In this document: positions 48,701-61,200 of the stretch, in pieces
Position numbering within the stretch: position 1 is the stretch's first letter
Layout: the number at the start of each line of letters is the position of its first letter
Assembly: GCA_028554755.1 (NCBI GenBank)
Contig: JAPTOF010000016.1
Location: forward strand, 1,500,501-1,564,500
DNA length: 64,000 nucleotides
DNA from: Cordia subcordata
Lineage: Eukaryota > Streptophyta > Magnoliopsida > Boraginales > Cordiaceae
Direction: 5' to 3'
The notes under the pieces: model-generated
Told to the model about the DNA's origin: nothing
The model's input: the letters and a program-made list of their open reading frames with translations, nothing else
The model's database searches: none
Program-made: the position numbers and the translations under genes

Positions 48701-51700
48701 CTTGGTTTTTTAGGTTAGCAAAGGATTTCTATCATATTTATTTCTTTCTCTATAATCCTCGCTAATGAAAGATACCTAAGACAACATTTGCTTAAATTAA
48801 ACTGAGATAACTAAAAAAAGTACCTCTTTTCTTCCTGGAGGCCGCTTCCTTTGATTTTTTGTTTTAGCACAAACGGACAACTATTGAGCTCATTAAAGAA
48901 AAGATGCATTAACAACATAATAGAAGTAGTCAAGACGAAAGGATCTAAAAGGCATGTAAAAACTTCTTTTTTTTCCCAAAAGTAAAACAATAAGTACATT
49001 TCAGTTTATACCTCACCACCAACTTCACCAGTGGCATGCTTCTCAAAAGTACTTTGGTTGTTCAGTTGTTTCATAGAATCCACTTGTTGAATTAATTGCT
49101 CTCGTTTCCCTTCTTCCTCATTAAAGATCCCTTCTTCTGTTTTTACAACTACATTGCCAAAAGAAGGCTCCCCTGAAGCTGATATATTAGATAAGCTATT
49201 AATTTTTTCTTGTCATTCTTCTTTGACAAGGTAGATCACAAAATTTAAGAAAATTCTGGTATGCATCACTCAAAGAGTTGTTATATTTTTCCTCCACTTC
49301 TATTAAAGGATTAGGTTTTCTACCTCTTTTCCCTGGGGAAGTCCCTGCAACATCTTCAGGCTGCCCATCTCCTGTGACATTTAACTTGTTAGGCTTTAGA
49401 TCCAACCTTTTATCAGCCTTTTTCAGCTGTTCAATCTGGTCACCAAGCTCTAACTTCCTGAGAGAATTTTCTTTGGGCATGCCATTGCTGTTCATAATTT
49501 GAGCACTGCCATTCTCCAGAACTGACTTGGAAAGTGAATATGCAGATGAACCACCTTGTACGAGATGAAGAGCATCCATTGGGAATTTTTCAGTGTCCTA
49601 ATCAATTTAGGGAGGTGGGAGGAATTGGAACTTCATTATTTTTGTTGTATACATAATAAAAATTTTAAGAACATATACACTAGAATATAGCTGAAGGATA
49701 CTACATCTAGAACACTATACATCTTCTCACACCAGAGTCATGAGTTGCTACAATTGCAAATTCAATGTTGTTTAGCTAAGAATACCAAGAATTATTTAAA
49801 TGTTTGAGATTGCCCCCATCTATTTTTTCAGTCCTTTTTCATCTTTCAAAAGCATTTGAACTCTTGAAGGACTCAATGCAACAGATAAACATACTGACAG
49901 ATATTGATGAAAAATTTCATGACATTTTACAGATATGCCAGTAACTGGAACAAGGAACAACTGTTGCGGCCGTAACCAGACTAGTTAACAGGCATTTTTG
50001 CAGAGAAAATTTGTGTAGAAAGATGTATAAATTTAAATTGTTATGATTCTTTGCAGAATGTTATACAACTTCTGAAGATGTAGAGACAGTGCCAGAGTAC
50101 TCTGAACAGCACAGGATAACATAAAAGTTTGTTTCCAAAAGTAAATGAGAGAAAATAATTATGATTCTTTTCCAGAATGTTACACTTCTGAGGATGTAGT
50201 GACAATGCCAGAGTAATGTGAACAGCAAAGGGTAACAGGACATGGATCTTGCTACAGACATCACAATATGGGACCCAATGCTGATCAGGGGTTCACCCCC
50301 AAAAGATTATCCCAGCCATTTCAAGACATACCTAGTTTATGTTCCATTAGTAGCTAATCCACTTATCATGTTAATGCAGACATTATCTGCACAAGGAACC
50401 TCATATTCTGCAAGATATTGAAAATATTACATTTCATACATCAATTCCACATCAGAGGAATGTTATGGCATTTAGAAGCAATATTGGCTTACAGCTCATG
50501 ACAGTAAACCTTGGGGCCTGGCATCTATGACTCGCAGTTTCCCCTTGTTTCTTCCTACTTGTTTTTTGGTCCCAGTTGGTTTTTGCTTTACTCAATATCA
50601 TGAGTCCTTATCTTCTTTTTTCTTGATTGTCTTGGAAAACCCCTTGGTTTTAATTTTGACAATGGTTATTGCCGATTCAATATGGATTCTGTTTTCCTCT
50701 AGTCTATTAGTTAAGCAGAGGCTTGTGCAAGATGCTAGAATAGAAATTTTTTCCAGATTATTTGCAACTGAAGGAACGAACACCTAGGACACCAGAGAGT
50801 GTGCACATTTAAATTCAAAAAAGAAGAGTTGAGAGCACTACAAAGTGGGGGAGATCTTATAATTACCCAGCATTAAGCAAACAACGCTTTCACTTTCATC
50901 AAGGAAGAGATAAGTAAAGAAGAAACGCACCACATTTTTCCTATCAAATGCATCCTTGCATATTGAAGATACAATTTCAGCATAGTCATCAAAATTAAGG
51001 CTCATTAATCTCACTGCTTGTCTGAGGTAAGGTCTGACTTTGGCAGCACAATTCCTTAAGACCTTTGCCCCCAACTTTGAGGAGATAGGCGAAGCATTCT
51101 GAAGGAAAGAAGACACAAGGTTGAGAGAAAACACCAACAGGAAACAAAATCTTAGACATGTCAAAAACAGGATCCAAGAAAAAGATCGTTGCCTGATTTT
51201 CCCTTTTGAGACTCAATAAAATGGGCTTCAGGAGATCTGGTGAGATATCATCACTTTCCTCTATGATCCACGTCATGATATCTTCCATGTAATCGAATAG
51301 AGCATGTGGGTGATCAAGCCTTGAAAAAAAGAAGAATATCAGTTCCAGACATCCCAAAGATGGTCCATGCCATAGACAATTGTGACAACAAGACAAATCT
51401 ATATCAGAATGAACTCTGGGATGGTTTTCTTATGTCCACCCGCCGAGCACTTCATCAAAAGATAACCATATTGGTAGTATGATATACCACTAGCTCAGCT
51501 TCAACACAACTGACCACATTCTACTTGTGCAATGTGAAAGATACATCAAGTCTTCTCACTATTTCTGTATTCAACAAAAATTAAAAAGATCATCAAACAC
51601 AAAATCAAAATTAAATAACGATGTCCGGAGTGATGCATGCTTGCAAAGAAAGATTGGATTTCTTTTTATGTACAAACCCTCCACCCCCATCCCTGACAGA

Positions 51701-53857
51701 ATTCAAAACCAGGTCATCAATCTTGGAGGAGGTAATCTCAACCACTTAAGCTATCCCTAATCCCAAAAGGCAAGAGAGATGGGACTTAGAACCAACAATC
51801 TTGAGGCTTTTCCTCAATCTATCAACTCCGAGATCCCACTAGGCTAGTTAAATTTCAATACCTACTTTAGTCTTCAGGAAACTGGTGTTCTTTTATGCCT
51901 TCCTTCTTGGTTCCAGAACACTGAATTAGAAGCTAAACCAAGTTTTGATTGTATACTATTTGGACAACAACCTGAATAGATCGAAAATTTCAAAAAGAGA
52001 TGCAATCTAGCTCATTTTTTGATAAATATGTGACACATAGTTGCAATGGTTGCACCCTCATCATGAGCTTGTGGTAGCTACACAGTTCACACAGACTCAC
52101 ACAGAGGGGGAGGGGACGGAGAGAGAGACACGAGCACAAACAAGTAGCAGCCTTCAAATTTACCTGATGACATTGAGAAATAGTTGGAATATCTCAACAA
52201 GTAATGCCTCAAACTCTAGGTCCAGCAATAACACACAAAATCTGACCCTTGCAGCATTTCCAAGAATATTCACAGCCTTAGAATAACAACGACCAGATTC
52301 ATCAGACAATTTTTCAAAAGCCATTGCGACCAGCTTAAAAATTTCCTGAGAGTGCCATCAAACAAATTGTAGTTGTAAGTGCACATTGTTTGGCATACTC
52401 GGTTAATAGAAAGGAAGGCGTGAAAATGAGGGGGCTATAAACCTAATGAAACAATAACAAGAAGGTTGCTTAATTGATCAAATTAACACCAAAGTCGTTG
52501 ATAACTGAGTAGCCATACCTTCATAAGTTCCTCACTGTAAGGTGCATCTGGTGCAGTGATTCTGCAAAGCTCACTAATACAAGATACAAGAGAAACTTTA
52601 ACATTTAGATCTGAATTCTCCAGCAGGCTCTTGCCAATGAGGGCCTTCATCAAGGGTAGAAGCGCATCTTGAGTTGGAGCCGGAGGATCTTGTCCTACCT
52701 TTGACAAAAGGTTCTCTGCTTTCTGAACGACATAACGAGGCACAAACATAAAAATTTCATCTAATATGGTAACAGTGCGGAAACTAGACAATGGGCTCCA
52801 GTAGTCAGAGTGCATAACATATTGAAGCTCAACAGCTTTTGGGTCATGAAGAATAAAGTATCTTGACGTCAAAGAAATGTCTTCTAAGATGCGAAGGCTA
52901 ATCTAGACAGATTTAGTACCCATAAAACGTTGCCTCAAATAGTCTTGGCCATCATTTGCCAAATACTTATTTTTCTTTCTAATAGATGATCTTTTAGTAA
53001 TTCCTCGTGATCAGTTAAACTCAAAAGATTATCAATCCTAACACAAACTAAAGAACTTCAACTGCCAGCGAGCAATGAAGATAACAGAACCGAAAAAAAG
53101 AATCTCATAATTTCTGATACATATAAAACCTATCAAATTAACCACAGCATTAACTCCACAAGATATCACCAAGTCATCATAAGCTCCAGAAAGGTTTCCA
53201 TTTGAAAGCAAATGCAATAACATTACATCGATGAGACTAAAATGATCAACCACTTCAAATTCAATCTTTGGTACCAATAAGCAAACAATAAACAAAGTCA
53301 CTCACGGAACAAGTTTTCACATTATTCTACAAACCCAATAAAGAAACAAAAATTCTGTGTTGTAACAAATTATTGTCCCAAACAATGACAAAAATGAATT
53401 TTTACATAAAAATTTGTGTGCATTCGGGCAACAAGATTCGAGATTAATCTAATTAAACAAATTTGTCTTTTTCTGTATGCATGTCCAAATGCATGTAACA
53501 AATAAGAACAGAAATTGGATCTTCACAGCAACAAGGTTAAACAAACCATTCAAACACAACAAGGTTTTGAATTTTGATATTAATCTACAAACCCATTAAA
53601 ACAAAATTTATGGGTTTTTTTTTTTTTTGTGTGTGTGTGTGTTTCCACATTGTGTAACAAATAACAATAAAAACAGAAACTTTATGCTTATTTCCACATG
53701 CATGAAAAATAAAATAAATAAATAAAAATTGAAACTTTACGTCAATAAGGTCAAGCAACTCATCAACTGAAGAAGGTGGTGTCAGCAGCTTATTCCCAGT
53801 GTCCATAAGCTCTTTCTGAAGCTCCTTCACTGAACAAGCCAAAGAGCAAGAAGCCAT
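45799..53857 (-). CDS. PDS5: PDS5-like sister-chromatid cohesion cofactor with Tudor domain, 12 exons
   Basis: PDS5 proteins bind and regulate the cohesin ring; plant PDS5B-E forms are short and carry a Tudor domain. Exons in gene order: 53741-53857, 52519-52722, 52164-52345, 51193-51319, 50931-51098, 49012-49597, 48824-48880, 48482-48567, 47666-47717, 46933-47016, 46770-46813, 45799-45865; about 590 residues. Seen: PDS5 N-terminal repeat region with CISELCRITAPDAPY (residues 1-266), AT-hook-like KRGRKP (about 356) and RKRPPGRK (about 472), then a Tudor domain (about 493-548: GEDLVGTRIKVWWPLD, FYDGIISSFD, YADGDEENL). Shorter than Arabidopsis PDS5C as I recall it. Two anomalies: exon 4 ends CAG/GC, so intron 4 looks GC-AG; and exon 6 is open end to end only if one base of the A6 run at 49,203-49,208 is surplus. 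Without that correction translation stops at 49,199, before the Tudor region. Either a sequence error or a disrupted allele. Confidence 0.87.
49203..49208 (-). other. Apparent +1 frameshift in an A6 homopolymer of the PDS5-like gene
   Basis: The frame entering exon 6 ends at TAA (49,199-49,201) just after the A6 run. The frame leaving the same exon (VVVKTEEGIFNEEEGKRE to the donor at 49,011) opens just before it. Exon 6 is 586 nt, one more than a multiple of three. No intron with plausible splice sites fits between the two frames. Confidence 0.65.
50041..50245. repeat. Direct repeat of about 85 bp in PDS5 intron 5
   Basis: TTATGATTCTTTkCAGAATGTTA, CTTCTGArGATGTAG, GACArTGCCAGAGTA and GAACAGCA recur in order from about 50,041 and about 50,158. 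It is entirely intronic and no exon function was recognised. Confidence 0.7.
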
Positions 53858-54293
53858 TTTCTTTTTTTTTTCCCTTTTTTTTGCACAATTTACAAGAACA
53901 CAAAAACACCCTTCTCAATTTTCACTCTCAAAACCCAAAATACAAGCTCAAACATATGTTTCTACGTATATAGCAAGAGGGGTTCATGAATTCTGGGTAT
54001 GGTGAAAAATGGCTAGCATGCAATACCCTCAATGAGCTAAAAAGCACGGATTTTTCTGCAGATTATCCATTCTTGCTAAATGTTTGTGTTGAAATCCGCG
54101 AAAATTTTTGAGCTTTTTTCTTGCAATGCTTTGTCTCTGTAGAGTAAAGAAAGCATTTAACACATTGGAGCATTTTTTTGGGTGTTTCAGTTCAACTCCA
54201 TTGTTTGAAGTGACTAGTGAGTGATGGGACAATTTAGTTCCTTTGAAGCACTTTTCAGGCGTGTTTGAGTTGTTTTGACAGGTTTGTCCTTGA
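53858..54293 (-). promoter_or_regulatory. Upstream region of the PDS5-like gene
   Basis: Contains the pyrimidine-rich (on the sense strand A/G-rich) leader next to the start codon and about 430 bp of more balanced sequence. CTTTTCAGGCGTGTTTGAGT near 54,250 recurs as CTTTTCAGGTGCGTTTAAGT near 56,622, so part of this region was duplicated. No TATA box is assigned with confidence. Confidence 0.35.
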
Positions 54294-55155
54294 GTTAAAT
54301 TCAAATAAATTTCTAATATTAATATTTTTTTATTTTAATCTATATTATTATAAATAATTTATATAAGTTCTTGATATTTATTTATTATAGTCAAATTAGT
54401 CCTTTCACTTAGAATTAAATTCAAATAAATCTTTAATATTTACATATTTTTTAATTTTAATTCTCATTGTTTCAAATAATTCATATAAGTCTCCAATGTT
54501 TAATTATTATGGTCATATTAATCCCTACAATTAGAATGGACGTTAGTTTTGATGAAAATGTTTCAAATGACCTCAAACATAAAAGCAATTAACAATCTTA
54601 CCCTTTGCGTTATAAAATGAAATCTGATTATTTATTTTTTTAAGCAATAATTCCTAGCCAAAAAGAAAAAAAGCAGTAGGAATTTAATATTTTGGATGAT
54701 AGTTATTGCATTCTTTGCATATTTGGATTTATCGTGAACTTTTATAAGACACATTAGACATTTGATTGAAATTTTTTAATGAAAATTAGGAATTTTTGTC
54801 GTCTAAAAATTATTCCATAATGAAATTCACAGTACAAAAGTTCAAGGTATTATAATCAACTAAGAATAAAAAATAAAATAAAATTAGTTCCAATTTTTTT
54901 ATTCATTTTTTTTAAATAGGGACTAACTTAAATAAGTTTGTAAAACACTGGGGATTAGTATGAATTCTTTTCAAATAATGGGGACTAGTTTGACTAATTT
55001 TGTGAAACATTAGAAATAATATAATTTTTTTAAATAATAAGGACTAATCTGACTATATTTGTAAAATATTAATGACTAATTTGAACATTTTAAAATAATA
55101 AGGATTACTTTGAAAAAATAGAGAAACAATAGAGACTTATTGTGAAATTTACCCT
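54294..55155. mobile_element. AT-rich foldback element upstream of the PDS5-like gene
   Basis: The left part contains two tandem units of about 117 bp (AATTAAATTCAAATAAATCT.., TTATwATrGTCAwATTArTCC). The right part is the inverse pattern (GGGACTAGTTTGACTAATTTTG, AATAAGGACTAATCTGACTA, AGAGACTTATTGTGAAATTTACCC). Arms match loosely along their length, typical of old foldback MITEs. No open frame. Confidence 0.5.
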
Positions 55156-55340
55156 TTGCCCTTCATGGTGTTACAAGCTGACAAGGCCTTGGGCTCCTAC
55201 AGATTGATTTTTATTAAAATGATTTTTTATAAAATTTGAAACAAATGTTCCTTAATAACTTAAAAATTTTCACTTTTAAAAACAGTTGATTGACTTTTAT
55301 TAATACAAATGAGTTAAAATGATTTTTTATAATAACCAAA
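55156..55340. repeat. Direct repeat, left copy (partner 56,650-56,800)
   Basis: CATGGTGTTACAAGCTGACA and AGGCCTTGsGCTCCTA, then TTGATTTTTATTAAAATGA and TTTTAAAAACA, recur at 56,655-56,800 in the same orientation. The spacing is about 1.5 kb. Confidence 0.75.
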
Positions 55341-56649
55341 CTAATCACATTTTATAAAATTTGTACCAAAATAACTAATTGGGTTAAATGACCAATTTAG
55401 GCAATTTAGAGTATTCGAAACACAAAGTTTAGATGACTAAACTTTTTAAACTTAATATCTTGAAAACACAAAGTTTGACTTAGTATTTTTAAAATACAAA
55501 TTTTTCATTTAATTTTTTTTCTTAGCACACTAATGTTATAATTTCAATAATAATTTTAATCAAAAAATTAAAAATAAAAATTTATGAATTAAAAATAAAA
55601 AATTAAAATTAAAAAATTAAAAATTGAAAACAAAAACAATAAAAAATTGAAAATTTTAAAAATTTTAAATTTGAAAACTAAAAATTAGAAAATTAAATAT
55701 TGAAATAATTAAAAGTTTATAATTTAGTGTTATCTTATGTATTTATAAAATAAGATATTTTTATTATTATTCAAGCACACATAGAATTTCTTCTCTTTTT
55801 TTTTCCTTTTTGTCCCTAATCAAGGCATTGATTTTTTTTTTCCTTTTTTTTCCCTAATACACTAAGTTAAACTTCTAAGTTGCTTTTTTTTCTCTATATT
55901 TTTGCTTCAATACTGTAGCACCTTTTTTATATTTTTGGTTCAATTATTTTATTCTTTACAATATTTTTTGTTTCAACTTTTTTCCCATTTCTATTTTTTC
56001 TATTTTTATTTTATTTTATTTATGAATTTGGTGTTAACTCAGATTTTGAAAAATAAGATTTTTGGTTATTATTCTAAGTTAGTGGTTTTATTTAGGTTTA
56101 AAATTTTATTTAGGCTAGCAAAAAAACAATCCATTTTTCTTCTTTTATTTTTTTTCTCCAATCATTTTGCTCTTGACTTGGATATTTTCACTTGTTTTGT
56201 CCTTTTAACTTTGTTTTATTTGTAAATTTGGTATTTACTCATATTTTTTGTTTCAACTTTTTCGCATTTTAATACTTTTCTATTTCAAATTTTTATCTTT
56301 TTAAAAAAATTAATTTCAATTTTTATTATCCTCTCAATTTTTTGTTTAAATTCTTTTTGCCATTTTCAAAAAATTGAAATAATCTTTTTTTCGAAAGGAC
56401 AAAATTTGAAATAAATAAGTATTAGAAAGAAAAAAATTAAAATAAAAAATTACTTAAAATGAAAAAAATAATAATAAGTCTATTTAGAATAATATGACAC
56501 TTCAACCAATGTCATGCATAGTTATGTTCAACTCAGTGTTAGTTATTTTTCTCATTAATTTTTAAACATTGTCATTTTAGTATATAAATTTTAAAAATAA
56601 TTATTTAAGTCATTAACTCCTTTTCAGGTGCGTTTAAGTTGACAGTTCT
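55341..56649. other. A/T-only spacer between direct repeats
   Basis: Runs of AAAAATTAAAAATT (55,560-55,720) are followed by T-rich sequence (55,790-56,400), partly self-complementary. A 107-codon hydrophobic open frame (55,902-56,225) is phenylalanine/leucine low-complexity from T-runs and is not called. Confidence 0.5.
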
Positions 56650-56800
56650 CCCCTCATGGTGTTACAAGCTGACAAGGCCTTGCGCTCCTATGCATTGATT
56701 TTTATTAAAATGACTTTTTTATAAATTTTAAACAAATATTTTTTAATAAACTAAAATTGTTTACTTTTAAAAACACTCGTTATGGACTTTTACTAATACA
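56650..56800. repeat. Direct repeat, right copy (partner 55,156)
   Basis: Right copy of the repeat described at 55,156. It is preceded by CTTTTCAGGTGCGTTTAAGT, a sequence that also occurs just upstream of the PDS5-like gene at about 54,250. Confidence 0.75.
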
Positions 56801-58281
56801 ATTTTTTTCTATAATTTTTTTGAAAAATATTTTTTAAAAATCTATATTTTTTACTTTCAAAAAAGCGAATTTCAGACTTTTTCAGGGTTTTAGTTATTTA
56901 GAAAAAATAAGTCAAATATTCATTACAACAAATATGTGTTTTCTTATTTTGCTAAATAAGAAAAAAGAGTACTGCTTTATGGGGAAAAAAAAAACATTCC
57001 AAAACGTACCCTTTATGTCCACTGGGGAAAATGTGTTCCAATTGTTTGTCATTTTGGACCAATTTATTTCCCCTTTACATTGGCATTTTTCAATAAAAAA
57101 TATCTTTTAAATAAAAAAATTGTTTTAGTAGATTAAATTGAGGCTTAAAATTTTAATTGTCTTTAAAAAATTCAAACTGGACCTTATTTTTCCAAAAATA
57201 AAAATTTTAATTTTTCAAAAAAAAAATTTAATAAGTCAATACAAACGGGCCTTAGTGCTTGGATAGACCTCATAAATATTCCAGAAAACAGGTTGAGACT
57301 GTTTCTATAGTCCAATCGCTATAATAGGACTTTAGAGTTCAAAATTCAATTTATCAAATGATCAGAAAAAAAAAAAAAAAGGATCAAGGTAGAAGCAAAC
57401 TTAATTGTACCATCAAATTTAGCAAAAGTTGGATTATTAAAGGTTTTTTTTTTCATTTTGTTTTATAAATTACAGTACCTAGCGGGTAGTACAAGAGACT
57501 AGATGGATCCCCAATCTTACCACAGTAAATGATTCTAAAAACGGTATATATAATTCATAATAATTAAATCTTGTTCACAAAATGTTACATAAAGTTATAT
57601 GGGGATCCTTATTCATGATACGGTTGCCTTTTGAATATAAGTAAATTCTTGTGGGCTCAATCTAATTATATATCAACTGCCTCCTATCTGTCCAAATAAA
57701 AACACATTAATGAATAAATCACATGTAACAAGGGAGAGAAATCAAAGCAAGGAAGCCCCATGGCCATATCAATAGTCTTTAGTAAGGACCTCCCTTGGAT
57801 TTATTTAAAAAAAATATATTTTTTTTATGATTTCTGATTTTTTTAAACTAAAATTTCTTATTTTTTTCAGAAAAGTTAAAATTAAACTCTCTTCAAAGTT
57901 CTAACTTTTTATAAAATTTATTCCAAATACTTGTTATAAGAAAGATATTTTTTTGAAAAAAAAAAAGAAGAAGCTTTTCCATAATTTATATTAAAAAGAA
58001 AAAAGGAAAAATCAAACAAGGCCCAAATTTTCTACATGTAGGTATTTACTCACTTTTGACATGCTGCAAAGTTTGCTTTAGTTAGTCCATGCAAAAGACA
58101 CCAAGTCAAATAATCTAAACTTTACATATATAGCACACTTGTGCTCTATTTCACTTGGCACAAAAAATATTTCACCATCAGTGGTGCATTCTATAGACAA
58201 GCTGCAAAATAATGCCCAAGTGATTGCAGACCATTGGATATGTAAGGATTTAAACAATGTCAGATTAAATTGTCAGACAGG
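56801..58281. other. Spacer downstream of the Tudor/PEARLI-4 gene, with two MITE-like remnants
   Basis: A/T-rich segments end in AATACAAACGGGCCTTAGTGC (about 57,237-57,257) and AATCAAACAAGGCCCAAAT (about 58,010-58,028). These resemble the right ends of the Tourist-like MITEs elsewhere, but their left ends are not clear. The final part should include the 3' UTR of the minus-strand gene ending at 58,282. Confidence 0.4.
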
Positions 58282-61200
58282 TTATATAAGCTCATCTAAC
58301 CTTTTCTGCCAGAACTTCTCTTTGGCCAGAGTCTCCCAAATGTCATTATCAATTTTCTTGGTTACATGCTTAAGTACTTCGATGCACCTTTCTGCCTTTT
58401 CGAGCTGTTTCTGAGCTGCCGCTAGCTCGGCTTGTCTCTGCTCCAAGTCCTTTTTCGCTGCTCGCATAATGAGGCAGGTCTTCTGTCTCACCTCAGAAGA
58501 TCTTTTAGCAGCTTGTTCTTCCTGGACGATCTCCAGAAGATACTGGCGTAACCAAGATACCGCGAGCTTGGCTTCCGCTGCATCTGAGATTTCACATAAC
58601 ATGGCATTGATGTCAGAAGCTGTGACATCAGAGTTTTTAAGTCTCTTGACAACACCACAGACCACTTCGAGCAGGGAAGCCCTCACACTTGGTGACTTGT
58701 AGAGACAATTTGCAGCAATATCACCATATTTCGCGACAATAGCCTTGAGAATAGGTGCACTACTGGCCTTAATCAAGTATCCATGAACATCAACTGTCTT
58801 GGTACTTCTATTACTGACCCGAACAGAAAACTGAGGTGAGGACTTGATGGGCTTCTTCAGCAGTTTCCCTTTAGTAAGTTGCAAACTCTTTGACACAGCC
58901 TTACCTTGTGGCTTCGGATGCAGCAATTTCCTTAATACAAAATGGTTTCTTCAGCTGTGACTTCATTATAATATTGAAGGCAAGTCTGAACAAGTTAAAA
59001 TCTTAACCACAAATGCTTACATATTCAAAACAGGTGTTACAGGATCCTTTGCTTGCCCCTGTCAAATTTGCTAATTATGATAACCAAAATTTTTCTCAAA
59101 GGATAATAAGTACTGAGTATGATAAAAGGCAAAGGCAGAACTATTATAGAATTTCAGTGTCATAAAGAAGGAGCATATACCGTCTCTAACTTGGTTGTGC
59201 TGCTGACAATTTTCAGCCTTTGGCCATTAGAAGTCAGCATATGCTCTTTGCTGACAACATTTATGTCCTGCATAAAAACAGTCAGATATTGAGAAAAATC
59301 TCTAATGGCAAAGTACATAATAATTTAGTAGCATTTCCTCCAATAGTTACTCGGTTCTTGATGCTATAAGTTTTCAAGTAATGGTTAACCTATGGGATGT
59401 AAGAAAATTCATGTTCAATTGAAAGATTAATTTTGGTGACTAGGAGACAATTTAATAGTGCCAACCATATTCACCATCTACACTGTTGATATACTGAGTA
59501 AAAGCTGAATCCAGTGCCATAAGACATTAGGAAAACTACAATAGTACTTTAAAAATTTCTCCACACTCCAACATATACCAGATGCTAATAAGCAAAGCCT
59601 GTTTCCAGACCAAACTTACGAAGAGACTTTTCTCAAGAACTTGATTTGCAAATTTAGAGAACATGAATTATACAAACTAGGACTATAAAAGCGAATGCAG
59701 AAATATGCCTAAGCTGCTTATCCAATTCACCGGGACAATTTGATGGGTAGCTATTGACATCTGTACAGACATGGACTGTATACATATATCAGGAGATTCA
59801 TCAAACATGTCAAATGTACATAATTGACAACAATTGGCAAAACCCTGGTAACACAACATCTTATATTAACTACAACATACGCAGCCAGAAATTTCTCTGC
59901 ATTGGTTTGCCCATTTTGTAATGTTTTATAGTTGCTTGCTGGCATGTCCATAATGAGTCATTATCAGCGGTTGCATATGAATTCATATTCATAGGTGGAC
60001 ACCGCTTATATGAAGTTAGAATGCTATGACAAATGAAGTACAACAGCCAGAAGTAAGGGACTTTATGTAACAGGAAATCGGTAAATAAGAGGGTCATATC
60101 TTGCCCAAGTTTCACAAGAGACAGGGTGAGAGAATCCTCTAATACAAGGGTGAGGGTAAAAATGTATTTAAGTTTGTCATCATTTAACTGAGAAACGGTT
60201 TCTGTAATTCTGAATTATTGCAAATTTTACAAACGAAATTGATAAACAGACCATGTTTCATGCTCCGTTTGACCTCAAAACCCGACTGACTTCCCTGCAA
60301 CAATGGAAAGAACTTCTGGATGGAAAATGCATATAGAAGATAAATTTCATGCAGTTCTAATCCTCTGACACCAGAAAGGATAATCACGTAGGATTGCAGC
60401 AAAGTGAGCTTGCACGTGTTCCATATTTGCCATACAATATATATCTCCATTTATCTGATATAAGAAACTTCCTTTCCTGATATAATATTTCAACATGAAC
60501 GATTATCCTAAATAGAAGCATACTTCCCATTTCCACAATGATTGCCTCCAGAAAAGCAATCTCACCTTATGCTTCTTCATTGGAGCTCGGACGGATTTAG
60601 CCGAGCGATTACTAGACCTGCAAATTAAGAAGTCAGATAATTACATTTCATCTGAAGAAAAAAAATGTAATAACTCCAGTTTTTGACTTATTGCAGAGTC
60701 ATTGACCCATTTGCGGCAACAACCCAACTAATAGTACATGATAAATAATCACAGAGTGTATGAACAAAATGGATTATAAGAACATATAAGCCAAATGCCA
60801 TTATGGAAGAAGTTTACTTGTTATCATCATATACTAGTAAGAAAATTCTCACAAAGTCCCAAAACACTAAATGTTGTACAGACACACTGCGATTATCATT
60901 ATGTACTAGTAAAAGAGAGGTCATTTGGATCACATCGTAATCTTAGAGGTGCGTTTTGTTCATACCCTCTGGGAGTATCATCATATGCACAAAATTCACA
61001 CCATTTAGTGTATGATGATAGCCTCATGGTGTAAGAACAATTAGTCATAGAAGATATAAGCCAAATGCCAGAATGGAACAAACTTACTTATTATGTAAAG
61101 CAGCACCATCCATAAAACTTATTGGCCCCTGTAAATAAACATAGGCAATGATCAAATCCTGGAACATCAGAAAGAAAAATAACAAGACAAACATGCTACA

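Noticed and set aside
51193..51396. Read-through of PDS5 exon 4 into its intron
   Set aside because: The frame happens to stay open, but the PDS5 alignment needs the junction at 51,193 to 51,098; the read-through residues do not resemble the family.
55902..56225. 107-codon hydrophobic frame
   Set aside because: Phe/Leu/Tyr composition comes from T-rich low-complexity DNA.
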